This document shows, piece after piece, positions 12,501 to 24,384 of a DNA stretch of 64,000 nucleotides (position 1 is the stretch's first letter; the number at the start of each line of letters is the position of its first letter). The translations under genes were made by a program, and so were the position numbers. Below the pieces are notes generated by a model. It had not been told where the DNA came from, searched no databases, and was given only the letters and a program-made list of their open reading frames with translations. Source of the DNA: Straminergon stramineum (taxonomy: Eukaryota > Streptophyta > Bryopsida > Hypnales > Calliergonaceae); NCBI GenBank assembly GCA_963920665.1, contig OY987266.1:12529001-12593000 (forward strand), written 5' to 3'.

Positions 12501-12837
12501 TAAGAAAAACGAAGTACCAAGCACTTGCAATCTCGTAACAACCAAACAAAGCGGATCCAAGCTACGAAGCGAGTGAACAGCAAGATTGACGATCCACTCC
12601 CTGAAAAAAAAGAAAAGGAAAAAAGAATACCGAAATTTGGAAGCCCTCGTTGAATTGCCGCACTTTGATCGCCACCAATTCACTGTAGGGCAAGCACAGC
12701 GCACTATAAACGGTGCAGCTCGCCCCGCGCCCTAGCTCCTCCAGAAGACGATACTCCGTGGGAGTGATAGGGTAACCCCGTCTCCCATTCTCCTCGCTCG
12801 TGAGCTGCTGCTCCTTGCCCGGCGTCCCTCCCTCCAT
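9518..12837 (-). CDS. STE20/BLUS1-like protein kinase with altered catalytic residues
   Basis: Kinase domain in nine phase-consistent exons, listed 5' to 3': 12631-12837, 11695-11943, 11208-11332, 10834-10878, 10551-10629, 10286-10354, 9986-10156, 9705-9767, 9518-9589. ATG at 12837; about 360 aa to the last clear exon. Seen: glycine loop LGRGASCTVYSA, VAIK lysine, HPNVLTAYCSF, WVVMPFLAGGSC, HQDVKAGSILVD where HRDVKAGNIL is usual, DFG intact, GSCCWMSPEM for GTPCWMAPEV, ADIWSFGITALEL, KDPSKRPTAEQLLRHPFF. No Glu is evident at the helix-C position between VAIK and HPNVL. The last two exons match the start of the family's C-terminal region but are diverged (REYMSGIHKW for SEYQRGVSAW). After 9518 comes either 52 read-through codons to a stop at 9359 or a splice to the BPC exon at 8953. 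The GRF-SVTS and coiled-coil tail segments of the family are absent. Probably a catalytically impaired paralogue of the gene at 333-4845. Confidence 0.85.
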
Positions 12838-13740
12838 AGCGGACCCACAAAACCTTTCACCAAGTTACAGCAGTGGCGAAATTTCGCGAAAACGAGGGAA
12901 TGTGAGAGCTTCTCGCCATCGCTGCTCCTGCGAGAACTGAAGTGAGGGAGCTGCTGCAATTGAGAGCTTCACTGCACCCGGTATCGTGACAGACAGGGGA
13001 GCATCGTTCACGAAGCGCAGAACTGGCTCCTTCTGCAACAAACAAAAACAACACCAGAGCATGGGCGCTCTACAGTAAGTTACTGTAGGGAGGTGCCCGT
13101 GAAGGCTCACAGTTTTCATCCAGTTGGGGGGAATACGTTCATCTATCTGGTAGTGAGAGACACTGGGTCATCTGATTCTGGGGATGTTCCTCCGTTTCCT
13201 CCGTTTGTTTCCTCCTTTTCCGTCCGGCCCTGACACTGTTTTTCTGAGGAGTTCGCTCGATCTTGTCAAGAGTTCAATAGTTTAGGTCACATTGAATTGA
13301 TGTGCAAATTTGGAGGGGACAAGTTGAGTAACATGCCGGAGTGTGAGGGTAGTTATTACTGGGCTGTGTCGGACCGGTATACTGTTCTGTACTGTACTGC
13401 ACTGTAGAGAGCTTCGCTTGGTCAAATTCGGTGAGGAGAAGAAGCCGTGGTAATGCTAATTCTATGGCTTTCGTTGAAGAAGTCCTTGGCGTGGGGAGAG
13501 CAAGAGAAGTGGAGATTTATGGTCGAAGCTTTCCGATACGCCACAACAGGAATGCACTCCTCAGGAAGATGAAGTGCTCCGGATTCAGGAAGTGCTTCGA
13601 ATCTGGATGCCTTGCCGTGCTAAGCGCGGACTTCCTTTGTGCTAAAGTCGACCAAACTTTGGAGAAAAGATCGTGTGGAATTCTACGTGGAAGTGTGTAA
13701 TGTATGCAAGTGGAGAATTGGAATTGATTGACCACCGGAA
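12838..13740. promoter_or_regulatory. Upstream region of the minus-strand kinase gene
   Basis: Higher GC than the desert to its right, with repeated CTGTA-type words around 13060-13090 and 13380-13410. Probably the 5' UTR and promoter of the kinase gene. An 89-codon plus-strand frame at 13431-13700 has no recognisable features; I do not call it. No clear TATA box assigned. Confidence 0.4.
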
Positions 13741-15385
13741 TTTTTAAGGAGACACTTGTGAAAAGTCAAGAGGCAACTTTCTCATTTTTGGAATACTAAT
13801 TTTAGCATTGGACTTGTACAGTTTAGTGTCTTTGAGTGTGACAACAAGGCAAAGCTACTCCTAAATTGTAGTGTCCCTACTCACACTCAAGTAGTATTTT
13901 TATTGTGGATGATTTCTTGCCAATTTCTCAATAGTAAAAACATAGAGGTTATTTTTCACTATAAAGAAAATTGAAGGTTTGTTTTAACAAAATAGTCATA
14001 GTCTTGTTGTATTTTAAAACCAATAGCCAAAATTTATCCAGGTTTCATTTACATAACACCAAATATCATCCAAATATCACGTGGATATTGAAGATATAGT
14101 TAGCTTTGTTTCATAATTGAAAAAAAAAATTCACTACATGGAAGTGCAAACATCATGAAATTTGACAAGAGCAAATCCAATTCTAGAAATTTATTTTTTG
14201 ATTCCGATATAGCATGAAAGTCCACCTTAATACACTCCCAAGGAAGTCCTTTGTAAGGGCACTCTAATGCTTCTCTGGTTTTCAACTTTTCAAGCTATGT
14301 TCAAATTGGTGTTTACCATTTGTACTAGAGTTGAAGACACTTTTTTCTTTCACTTTAAGTCCATTAGAAGTGATATGCCCTAAATCTTAAACTCTAAAAA
14401 TGGATCCCTAATTATTATGAGGGAAGCAACTCAAGTATATTGTGAATTGAAAATTCTTCTAACTACGAGGATTTCTTCCACATGGATATAGGCCTATCCT
14501 TTCAAGGTTTACAAATTTGAAATGGGTCCCAACTATTATGAATGGAATACCCAAACCTACAATTGTTGTGGGTTTGGAATTATTAGGCCACAAGTATGTG
14601 GCCCATGCATTAAAGTGGGTATCCTCTAGACCGCCACTTTTTGCCTCTATGCCTAGTTACTATTATTAGATTGGTCAAATTTTTCTTATTTTCTTGTTGG
14701 CACTTGAAAAAGGAAGTTCCATCACACCAAAGAAAGTGACATTTGGATACCATATGCAGAAGTTATGAGGGAACAAAGTTTGGTTCTAAAACAACTTTTT
14801 CTCATAGGTACATATTGATTATGGAGATGTACATACAATGAATATGATGGTTTAGGGTTAGTGGCACATTTGGGGTACCCACCTTAACCCTTAAACAACA
14901 TTGCAACCATTTTTCAACCGATGAATGACAAAGAACCTTTTGGTGTAGGACAAAAGTGCTATTGTTCATCCTTGAAATTTTCTGCTAAAAGGGGAGATCA
15001 TGCCCAATAGTTTGACCTTCAATGAGCACTCTTGTTTTTCTAAAAATAGATAATGTCATACAATGCCCAAAGGGATGATTTCCACGGCCTCCAGCTAGGG
15101 GTTAAGGGTTAACCACTTATGAATCTGGAAAATAACTTCTTCGCAATTGGTCGTGCAGAGTAATTACTGTTTTTTCGCAGCTTTTGACAATCACAGTAAC
15201 GGTATCAGACTGACCTGGAGTATGCGTTTCGTCCAGGTCTCCAGGTCACTTATGTCGCTGCCATTGATGGGGGAGTACTACCACTCATATGTGAACTGGA
15301 GAAGTTCACAGGAGAATGAGAACCAGTACAAATAATTCAAATGCAATCAAGAGATGAACACTTGGAAGTACACTGAAAATGTTTC
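13741..15385. other. AT-rich spacer downstream of MCC beta
   Basis: No gene seen. It holds one TIR element (14884-15112). I looked on the minus strand for the missing C-terminal part of MCC beta and found no matching segment. The 62-codon plus-strand frame at 15147-15335 is unrecognised. Confidence 0.5.
14884..15112. repeat. MITE-like element, family B, copy 1
   Basis: 229 bp with inverted ends TTAACCCTTAA / TTAAGGGTTAA (11 of 11). The inside (ATGAATGACAAAGAA, TAGTTTGACCTTCAATGAG, GGGATGATTTCCACGG) recurs near 32030, 59500, 59731 and 62661. Non-coding; probably a non-autonomous DNA transposon family. Confidence 0.7.
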
Positions 15386-15585
15386 NNNNNNNNNNNNNNN
15401 NNNNNNNNNNNNNNNNNNNNNNNNNNNNNNNNNNNNNNNNNNNNNNNNNNNNNNNNNNNNNNNNNNNNNNNNNNNNNNNNNNNNNNNNNNNNNNNNNNNN
15501 NNNNNNNNNNNNNNNNNNNNNNNNNNNNNNNNNNNNNNNNNNNNNNNNNNNNNNNNNNNNNNNNNNNNNNNNNNNNNNNNNNNNN
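15386..15585. other. Assembly gap of exactly 200 N
   Basis: A round 200-base run of N, likely a placeholder whose true size may differ. It sits next to the point where the MCC beta gene stops, so missing exons may lie here. Confidence 0.95.
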
Positions 15586-15737
15586 TGCCTCAGATCTGGA
15601 TCCCACCTACTCATGCAGCATGGCAAGCATGTCATTCCGTGAGATGTATGTCTATACATCAATAGCTTTTGACTCACTGATCATCATACCCAGAACCAAA
15701 ATTCAAAAGTTTGTCCACGGATCATGGAGGTACTGAC

Positions 15738-18301
15738 CATAAAACCCGTGATATTCTGGAGGAAAATCAAAGGGATGTGGCGTTGGGCACAAAGTTGAAT
15801 GAAGTGTGCCCCCTTCAATGCCGACTCAGTGAAGAGTATGCCGTTGTTTCCTACAATCCCCACTGGTTGCCCCATTATTTTTGCGAATCCAGTGACGAGA
15901 GTCTGTTCCAAAGCACAAGCAACTCAGGTAAGTAGCAGATTCTCCTATCCTCAATATATAGAACCATCCGAAGGCTGCATTTAAATGGGCCCTCGGAGGT
16001 CATACTGACATAATAAGTACCTGAAAGATGCAAATAAAGACAAACTACCATTATTATCTCAGCCACATACAGACTTGAAGAGAGTGCTTACAGGGCCATA
16101 TAGTTTCTTGAACTCATCAAATTCACTTCCATCGACGATCCGAGCAATCACAGACCTCACATCATAAGATGTACGAGCGTCTGCCGGAACAATACCACGA
16201 AGCTCATCTGGGCTGTACACAGGCTCTCTAACTTCTTCCGACTCATAGCTTTTAAATGCTCTATTTTGCACCCCTGCTAAGTGAAGATGTTTCACTATCT
16301 TACGGCCAATAGCTAGTGCATGGAGCTCATCTGCCAGGAGATAACGGAGTGTTTTAGCACAATAATTGTAAATGAAGTATCTGAAGCTACCACAGTCTGC
16401 AACATTGAACTCACCATACAAAGCGGGAAATATAACACCAACTTCGCTGACGAGTTGCGAAATCAAAGTGAAGGGTAATACATCACTAAGTGTTACCTGT
16501 AGCGAAGTAGTCCGAAACACCAGATACTTTACAATGCAGTGCCGCACCTCCTAAGTCCTCAGCACTAACCTCTTCTCCAGTTGCAGCCTGCAACTCAGAA
16601 ATCATGTATGTATAGGTCAATTACGCTCTTCGAATGTACTATTAACAAGAGGTTCGTAATCCTTGCAATCAACCGGGATATCAAGATTGGGTTCAATCTA
16701 AGCTTTCATTCAACACTAAACCCTGAAAACCGAAGCCATCTGGATTGGAGCTGAAAGTGAAGGAAACTAACTTCATAAAAAGAGGTGATAAATGCGTTAC
16801 CTTAACTAAGGGTGGGCCAGCAAGAAAGATAGTGCCATTTCCCTTGACAATGACGCTTTCGTCGGCCATAGCTGGTACATATGCGCCTCCAGCAGTACAT
16901 GACCCTAGAACTAGCGCAATCTGTGGAATCCCTTCTTCTGACATACGAGCCTGATTGTAAAAAATGCGACCGAAGTGATCACGGTCTGGGAAAACATCCG
17001 CTTGCCGTGGAAGATTGGCACCACCACTATCTACAAGGTATATGCATGGTAAATTACATTGAAATGCAATCTCCTGAGCTCGCAAATGTTTTTTCACAGT
17101 GATTGGATAATAGGTCCCTCCTTTAACAGTAGGGTCGTTCGCAACTAACATACAGAGACGGCCATGAATAGATCCAATTCCTGTCACGATGCCGCCAGAT
17201 GGTAGATCATCGGTATACAATTCATGCCCCGCAAGCTACCTCCAAAACCACAGTCACCTGCTATTCAGTACTTTCTCTTTGAGAAGATTAAAGGGCTAAT
17301 TCAATAAATTGGAGTCACCAGTGGTGAGAAATCTCTCCGGAAGATATATAACCATTGCCAAAAGTAAATATAAAGAGTGAATAGCAGAACTCAACTCTAT
17401 TGCATAGTCTGAGGAAAACCACACAGATAATGAATTTTACTGCCATGGTGAATTCGGAAAATGGGAATTTGTAAGAGTGAAGAATGTACCTGTGAGAGTT
17501 CTAAGAATGGCGATCCAGGATCGAGGAGATGGTCAATACGCTCGCGTGGCAAGAACTTGTTTCGCTTCCTGTGGCGTTCGACAGCCTTTAGTCCACCCCC
17601 GAGGCGAACCTGATAATTTTAAATCCCAGATGAATGAACAAAGCCACATTTCAAAATATACGGAACAGAAAAAATATGAAATTCTCTGCAAGTTTTTCTT
17701 GCTCATAGAATAATTTTAAAGATATAGAACATAAGAACTCCAGAGTAAACGCACAATGTATGCTGTTGGTGAATTTACAACATGAAGGCTAATAACGAAA
17801 AACTCATGAATATCATCTCCAAAAAAAGCAAAAATGAAAATCCATCCGAGTACTGTGATGACCATATCTTACTTTCTCAACTTTCTGTTGAAGGTCAAGC
17901 AGAAGCTCCTCCATCGCCTTACTGTTCTCAAGAAAGGTCTCACTCCCAATTTTAACATCATTCTTCAGAACATTCAAGTTGTAATCCAAGCTCATAAAAT
18001 TTCTCCAACCCGCTTTGAAGTGATCATAAGACCACTTTCTGTTATGAAGTCCGTCCGTGGTTGACATAGACGCCAAGCCAGCGGAAAAGTACCTGGGCGG
18101 CACGCCATCCACCCTAGGAAATGCTCCAAGCTTTCCATCTTGTACGAATCTTCGACCTCCATTACTAGTGTTCGGTAAACGAGAACCTTTGCCTCGTGAA
18201 AACGTCCCTGCTATGAGCCTCGGTGCAGACAGGGCTGCAATCCATTCTTCTCGAAGGCTGCACGACCACCGGGTACTCCTTCTCCGAAGAATATGCGCCA
18301 T
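15738..18301 (-). CDS. MCCB: 3-methylcrotonyl-CoA carboxylase beta subunit, mitochondrial (3'-incomplete)
   Basis: Carboxyltransferase subunit of mitochondrial methylcrotonyl-CoA carboxylase (leucine breakdown); it moves CO2 from biotin on the alpha subunit to 3-methylcrotonyl-CoA. Exons 5' to 3': 17873-18301, 17490-17609, 16801-17235, 16497-16587, 16092-16330, 15738-15902, all GT-AG and in one frame, 493 aa. Start MAHILRRR at 18301 opens an Arg/Ser-rich mitochondrial presequence; an in-frame ATG six codons upstream (18319) is possible. Signatures: [139 protein letters not shown]. The protein stops after ITGFM at a good donor; the remaining roughly 160 residues (rest of the C-terminal carboxyltransferase lobe) are not in the window. 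Either the gap hides them or the locus is truncated. Confidence 0.93.
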
Positions 18302-19650
18302 TGTCGTTGCAACAATCACATCCTACAAGAAGAAGTTCATTGGTCCAAGAGCTTCCCGAGGAGAACGATCTAAACAAGTACAAGTAAAATTGTGGGTGAG
18401 TAGATGCCAACAATGGAAGGGAAAAAAACCTGCATGCTAATGAGTTGGTACTAATAGAGCTTCTAGGAGTTGTTGGAGGCCCTGTTTAATTATGGCTAGT
18501 TGGTACAAGAACCTGAATTTCGAAGATGATAACGTGATTGGAAGAACAAGCAATTATCGCTCTGATTGCAAGTATGTCTAAACGGTATCCTATCTTTACA
18601 TAATCATAATATAGCTATCCTGTGACAATTCCAAGTCACAAGACCCAATCGTACGCACATGGCAATCCATGCATCAACACAGCACGAAAGCAACGATTAA
18701 GGAAACAATTGTGAGCGAGTACATGCTATCAATTCCTCGACAACGGAAAACTGAAGATCTGCATGCATGCTGAGAAATTGGTACTCATGTCTCGAAGACT
18801 AGTTAGTGATTCAATTACGGTTAATTCTAACTTACAAGAACCTGAATTTCGAGTATGATCACTTGATTAAAACAACAAGCACAAATCTCTCTGATTGCAA
18901 GTACGTCCATTACATCACCATAACCTAGCAATCCCATAACAATTTCAAACCACATGACCTAACCATATGCACGATGTACGAATACCTCGTGAAAGCAACT
19001 ATTGAGAAATTCGAGAAAAAGAAAAGACATTACATTACAACCTGAAATTAGGTTACCACATACAATTCTAGTCAATCACCCGCCGGAAAGGAATTCCAAT
19101 GCAAGAACGAGTACGCGAACATAGAAAGACGACAATCTAGAATTTCCCTGGAGAAAGAATAAAATATAAAATCGACAGATCCACAGACTCTAAGACCACT
19201 TCCGGATCCAATTGCAAAAGACGCAATTACATCCCAACTTAACAAGAATGCGAAAAGACGGACTCCTCTGCCTTGAATCCCTTTCTTCAAAATCTAGAAT
19301 GAAATACCAAAAATCTACACCAAGGTGCAAGAGAGAAAGAGCGTACCGAAGCCGATGAACAAATGGAACCTGATCGGAATTTCCTGAGTAATCCCACACC
19401 TGTACAGAGAAAAAGAATGCAAATGAGAAATGCGTTGCAGCAAGCCTTGAAGGTGAAGTGCGCACGAAAACTGTGAGAGATGATGAGAGCCACGTTGGCG
19501 CTGATGTGGAATCTGACGTGGATGATGAAGCAGGTGGGGTTTATTCGTTTTATCACGTTCTCTTAGCTTCAGTCTCCCATATGGTCCGCAAGCGCCTAAA
19601 ATCATTCCTTCCCCCAATTCCGTCCCGTATTTAACCGTGGAAGGACGGGC
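18302..19650. promoter_or_regulatory. Upstream region of MCC beta with internal duplication
   Basis: Probably promoter and possibly 5' UTR exons of MCC beta; composition is less AT-rich than the desert beyond 19650. Short minus-strand frames around 19190-19617 overlap each other and lack family features. Contains a direct duplication (see 18504-18985). Confidence 0.4.
18504..18985. repeat. Diverged direct duplication upstream of MCC beta
   Basis: The segment starting near 18507 (ACAAGAACCTGAATTTCGA, then CTCTGATTGCAAGTA) recurs starting near 18836, about 330 bp away. Roughly 150 bp can be followed by eye with substitutions and small gaps. Confidence 0.7.
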
Positions 19651-20504
19651 CCATGATCATTGATTTCAAGCCTTACATTCCATTATGCAACTATATATGA
19701 ATGAAATTATTTTATTTTATTTTCTAGAGATGATGTCATTTTATTTTCCATTTTTATGTCTTTTCATGAGAGATAAAAATTTCAATTTTTTGGGTGAAGA
19801 TTTGAAATTATCTGAAATTTTTTAGGAAAAAGTGAAGTAAATTCATATCAAGTGTAGTATATGCTCAAAAACTCTAGAATTTCCATCACTAGTGTATAAT
19901 ATAGTGTACAAAATATGGTGTAAACCAAAGTTACTATATCATTTGAAAATTAGAAAATCAATAAACCGTGGTCACAGGCCCAAAGTTCATATTGCAATAA
20001 ATTAATCAATTTTCAACTTTCAAATTTTAGTAGAAACGAAACTTGATAATCTTCATTTCATTATTTGGGCTCAAATTCAAAAAATATCATTTATGTGGCT
20101 TAAATTCACATCAAGTGCAAAGAACAAGAAGTAGCCAAAATACACTACTAACTAGGGTGATCAGTAGATTAAGCATCTTCTTCTTTTGAAAAATCAAGAA
20201 TTCCAAAATGAGGGAATATCCAATACTATACTTAAAGGGCATCAAGCAATTGCCCCCTAAAAAATTGGATTAATTTTTTTCCATCCAACAAACTTTTGTG
20301 AAGTCATCCAAAGCGGATACAAAATGTCCTCAACAATATTTTAGGGCTAAAGGTGCATAACATATTAACAAGTGTACAAAGGCAAGAAGTTGAGAAAGGG
20401 ATGATTTGGGATATACCTACATTAGCCCATAAGCGCTCTCAAGTCCATATTTTGAATTATAACCATAGTGTTTGGGGAGCACTTTTGGAGCACATAATTT
20501 CTTT

Positions 20505-21715
20505 TTAACCTTCAAAGGACCAATGCCATTTTTCTGTCAAAAAACACTCAAAACTGCCATTTTTGTTGTGTTCACCCAAGAAAACAAAAAATATATATTT
20601 TTAAGAAACTAACCATATGATCTTGTACTTTACTTGTCTAAGATTATGTGGTAAAAATTTCATTAAGTTTAACCGTACATATTGGAAGATATAAACATTC
20701 AAAGTTGGAATAAATTTTTTTTTTAATACATTAGATGTTTTTCAGCAGTACTAAAGGGCCATTTTAGTTTGATTCCCCATGCTAGAAACTAGCCAATTCA
20801 GGCTAGAATTTTAAAAATTTAATAAAAAATTTAAAAATTAATGAAATTATGAAAATATTTTTAAAAAAATTCAAAATATAATATTAAGAAAATAATTTTT
20901 TAATTATAATCTGACATGGCCAAACTTCAACCATGTCTGCCAGTTGTTGTGGTTGAGTTCCCGCAATCCTAGAACTTGGGGGAACTCATGGCCCTTTAGA
21001 GTAGGTGGATTTCATCTAATGCTATCTAGCAATTTCAAATAACTTTGACTATCATTTGTAGAAATTTTTTGCACTACAGACCTTGAATTTAAAAGTTTTT
21101 GTATTGAAGAATTGAGTTGAAAGTCTAGGTAAAAAATTCAAAAAAAATATGCTTGATTATCATTCTTTAAAAAATTATTAAGTAGAAGTAGGTACAAGAT
21201 TGAAAGAAAAACTAAATCTTTAATAGTTCTAAAATGGGATTGAAACACAATAATCCCAATAGTGAGATTGTTCTAGCAAGAAAACTTAACCCTGTCAAAC
21301 GATTTTTTTAAATGTGAAAATTGCATTTGGAAATGAATTCTATAAATTATTTTTCAAGAAGGTGCTTAGATTGCCTGAAAAACAAGATTGTTCGTAACTT
21401 TTTGATTGCTAATCCAAATGGAATGAATCAAAGATATACAAGTAGAAAAAAATAAGAAGATTCATAAGAAAAAAAAAATTATTTCAAGCTTTTGTGGAAT
21501 TTTTTTCCTTCCTAGTAATATAAAAACTGTATTTAAGATGGCATAACTTTTGCTCCTAGGCATTGATTAAAATAAAAATTATATTCTCACAAAGCTCATA
21601 AAATTTTCTATCTCATGATAAAGTTTAAAAAAAATTCACCAAAAGTTGAGGTCATAGGAACTTGTCCAAACTCCTAAGAGTTCCCCAACGAGACTCTTAG
21701 GCCTTTAGGAGTTAA
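20505..21715 (+). repeat. TIR element, family A, copy 1
   Basis: 1211 bp. Starts TTAACCTTCAAAGGACC and ends GGCCTTTAGGAGTTAA, imperfect inverted ends. The interior from about 21130 to 21700 matches 60310-60870 (shared words CCCAATAGTGAGATTGTTCT and GAGGTCATAGGAAC) and, reversed, 50818-51707. No coding capacity; a non-autonomous DNA-transposon-like family. Confidence 0.65.
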
Positions 21716-22896
21716 TTCTAAGTCATTCCAAAATTTATTTTTTCCAATCCGTCTTCTAAGAATATTTTGATGAAGTTGAGGTAGACTATATTATTGTACA
21801 AAGATAGAAGCAAAAATGTGGAAAACTTTCAAAAAAAAATTTGGATGTTAACCCCTAAAGGACTGAATGACCATTGAACGAACGCAGGTAATCTCGGGTA
21901 GGTTTGTATGAAGTCATTTTGTAATGGATGTTCTTCAAATTTTGACGCAAGGTGTGAACATGTATTCCCCAATGGGACTGTAATTTTTTTTCCTATTAGG
22001 TGCCTGGATCAAAAGTTATGTTGCCCTAAACTTTTCTAGCAACTCAAGCAGCTTTGGGCATCATGAGCAAAACACCTCCTCTACTTCTGAAATTTGCCAA
22101 GTATGTAACTTACATAATATAAGATGCAAATATAAAAAAATAACCATATGTAGTGTAAAAATCTCACTCTAGGAGAAGTTAAAGGTTGTTGGCCTTGTGG
22201 GGCAAGGTAGAAAAAAAACTTTTTCTCCTAACTTCAAATGTTATAATCTTTCAATCCGTACGGTCAAAGTTTTTGAAATTTTTTCCACACATTCCCATAG
22301 TAGTCTAGTACAAATTTGTACGATTGAATTTTGAAAAAAAAAAAACATTTTTTTCTCATTGCCCTAAAAAGTGGCACTTTTTCACAATTTGTGTCGAAAA
22401 TGTGCCTCGGTCCTTTAGGGGTTAAAGAATTAAGCACATTGTCAATCATAGGGTAAACTATAAGCATCCAAAGTGACACTTTTAAAAGGCATCATATCTT
22501 GGTTCTATTTGGGATGAAATTAGTGCATAGTGAGTACATAGTCATTGTCAATGCAACACAATGCACTCAAATTGACACCTAGCCAATTTCATTCTTTTCA
22601 AAAAATGAGGCTCAATTTCAAGAATAATATATGTTCAAAAATGTTCAACTCAAGTATCCATCCACATCCATATAAATTCAAACTTATCCATATCCTTGTC
22701 TACATATATGAAGAATTTTTTTAAAATTATATACACACACATGTAAACAATAGTATATGCACATTGCCACAAAAATATGTGTCAAATTCATCCATCTTGT
22801 GGATTATTACCTTTCAACCTTTTTTCATCCACATTTTAGAGTCTAAAGAAGAAGCCCATTGCTACAAAGTTTGATGTTGAAAATTTTGCAATTGGA

Positions 22897-23180
22897 TGCT
22901 CTCTAGATTTTATCTAGAACTTATCCAAAAATTTGAGTACATATGCATGTTCTTTAGATTTTATTTAGACTCTTCACCAAAAGCCAAGTATATATGTATG
23001 TACTCTACATTTTATCTAGAGTTTATTCAAAAAGTCAAGTATATATTTGTATGTTCATTAAATTTTATTTAGTGTGTCCCCCAAAAGTTGAGTATATGTG
23101 CTCTCTAGACTTTATCTATGGTTTATCCAAAAAATGTACATATGTATGTGTACATGTTCTCTAGATTTTATCTAGAACTG
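22897..23180. repeat. Degenerate minisatellite, about 51-bp period
   Basis: Six diverged units, each with a core like CTCTAGATTTTATCTAGA (itself palindromic), starting near 22901, 22951, 23001, 23053, 23102 and 23158, separated by AT-rich spacers of the type TATCCAAAAANTTGAGTA. Confidence 0.7.
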
Positions 23181-23848
23181 ACCTAAGAATCTAAGTATGA
23201 ATTTATCAAAAAAATAGAAAAATGGAAAACTAATAATTATTATTAAAAAAGAAATTAAAACTAAAATAAATGCCAAATTTAAAAATAATAAATAAATTTC
23301 TTTAAATAGAAAATAAAGATGGTCACATGTAATAATTAAAATACAATGAAATAAAAAAAATCGAAGAAACAAGCTTAACTCTGGATGTGCCAAAGCTTGC
23401 ATTGATACGTGTGCAATGAACTGGATTCATTTGCTTTAAAAATGAAAATGAAAAATTCTTTAAATAATAATCTTCAAATTAAATGACAAAACAAGATTCT
23501 CTTACTAATGGATTTTTTCAAATAAAATCTAAAGCCCTTTCCCTAGCTACAAGGCCATGTACGAAATACTAGTGTACTTAAATTTTTGAAGGGGGTCCTT
23601 CTTTCACATGGAGGCCTTGCTATGATTAAGTGGTAGCTATTTTTGAATGTATAGTTTGAAAACAAAGTTCAAAAGTTTCCATAGGTGCTTTACTCTGTAA
23701 AATAATCCTATGCACTAAAAATTCTTGAAGGAACACTTGTTTTTTAAACCCTTGAAGAATTGAAACTATATGGATGATCAACTTTAGATATCCAAATTAA
23801 AAGCTATGGGATATTGATGATTCATAAATGTATCAATATCATCACATG

Positions 23849-24374
23849 TACTAGGGTGCCCTATGCTGTTGCTATAGTATAATAAAATCAAAGTAAGAGT
23901 AATTTTCTAATTTTTTAATTCACAAAAACTTGAAAATTCAATATCTTTTCTATCATGAGTGGAACACCATGAAACAAAGTCTGTGCAACCCTCCTTGCAA
24001 TGAGTTTTCTAGTGGTAACAAAACTGCAACCAAAGGACGGGAATCTCACTATAACAAAACAAAACATACTCATTTAAGGCATAGATGTATTCTTATCTGT
24101 AACTTACATAGTACTAGGGTGCCCTTTGTCATTGCCACAACCAAAATAAAAGTAAAAATAAAATTTTAATTCATAGAAACGTTGAAATTCAACATCTTTT
24201 TGTCATGAGTTAGAATGCCACAAAACAAAGCCTATGCACCTCTCCTTGTTTAGAGTTTTTTTACGGTACTAAGAACTCAACCAAGGGACGCAAGGTTCCG
24301 CAAATCTCAACATAGTAAACTAAGCAAAAAAAACAAAAACAAAACCCTAATTTAAGGCATGGATTTCATATTTG
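23849..24374. repeat. Tandem duplication, period about 263 bp
   Basis: Two diverged direct copies. Landmarks CTAGGGTGCCCT (23851 and 24114), ATCATGAGT/GTCATGAGT with ATGAAACAAAG/ACAAAACAAAG, GGGACGC/GGACGGG, and TTTAAGGCATRGAT recur in the same order. Confidence 0.75.
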
Positions 24375-24384
24375 TATCCATACA

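Noticed and set aside
13431..13700. 89-codon plus-strand frame upstream of the kinase gene
   Set aside because: No family motif, opposed by an equally long minus-strand frame; most likely chance in a promoter region.
15306..15677. Frames crossing the run of N
   Set aside because: Most of each frame is unknown sequence; not evidence of coding.
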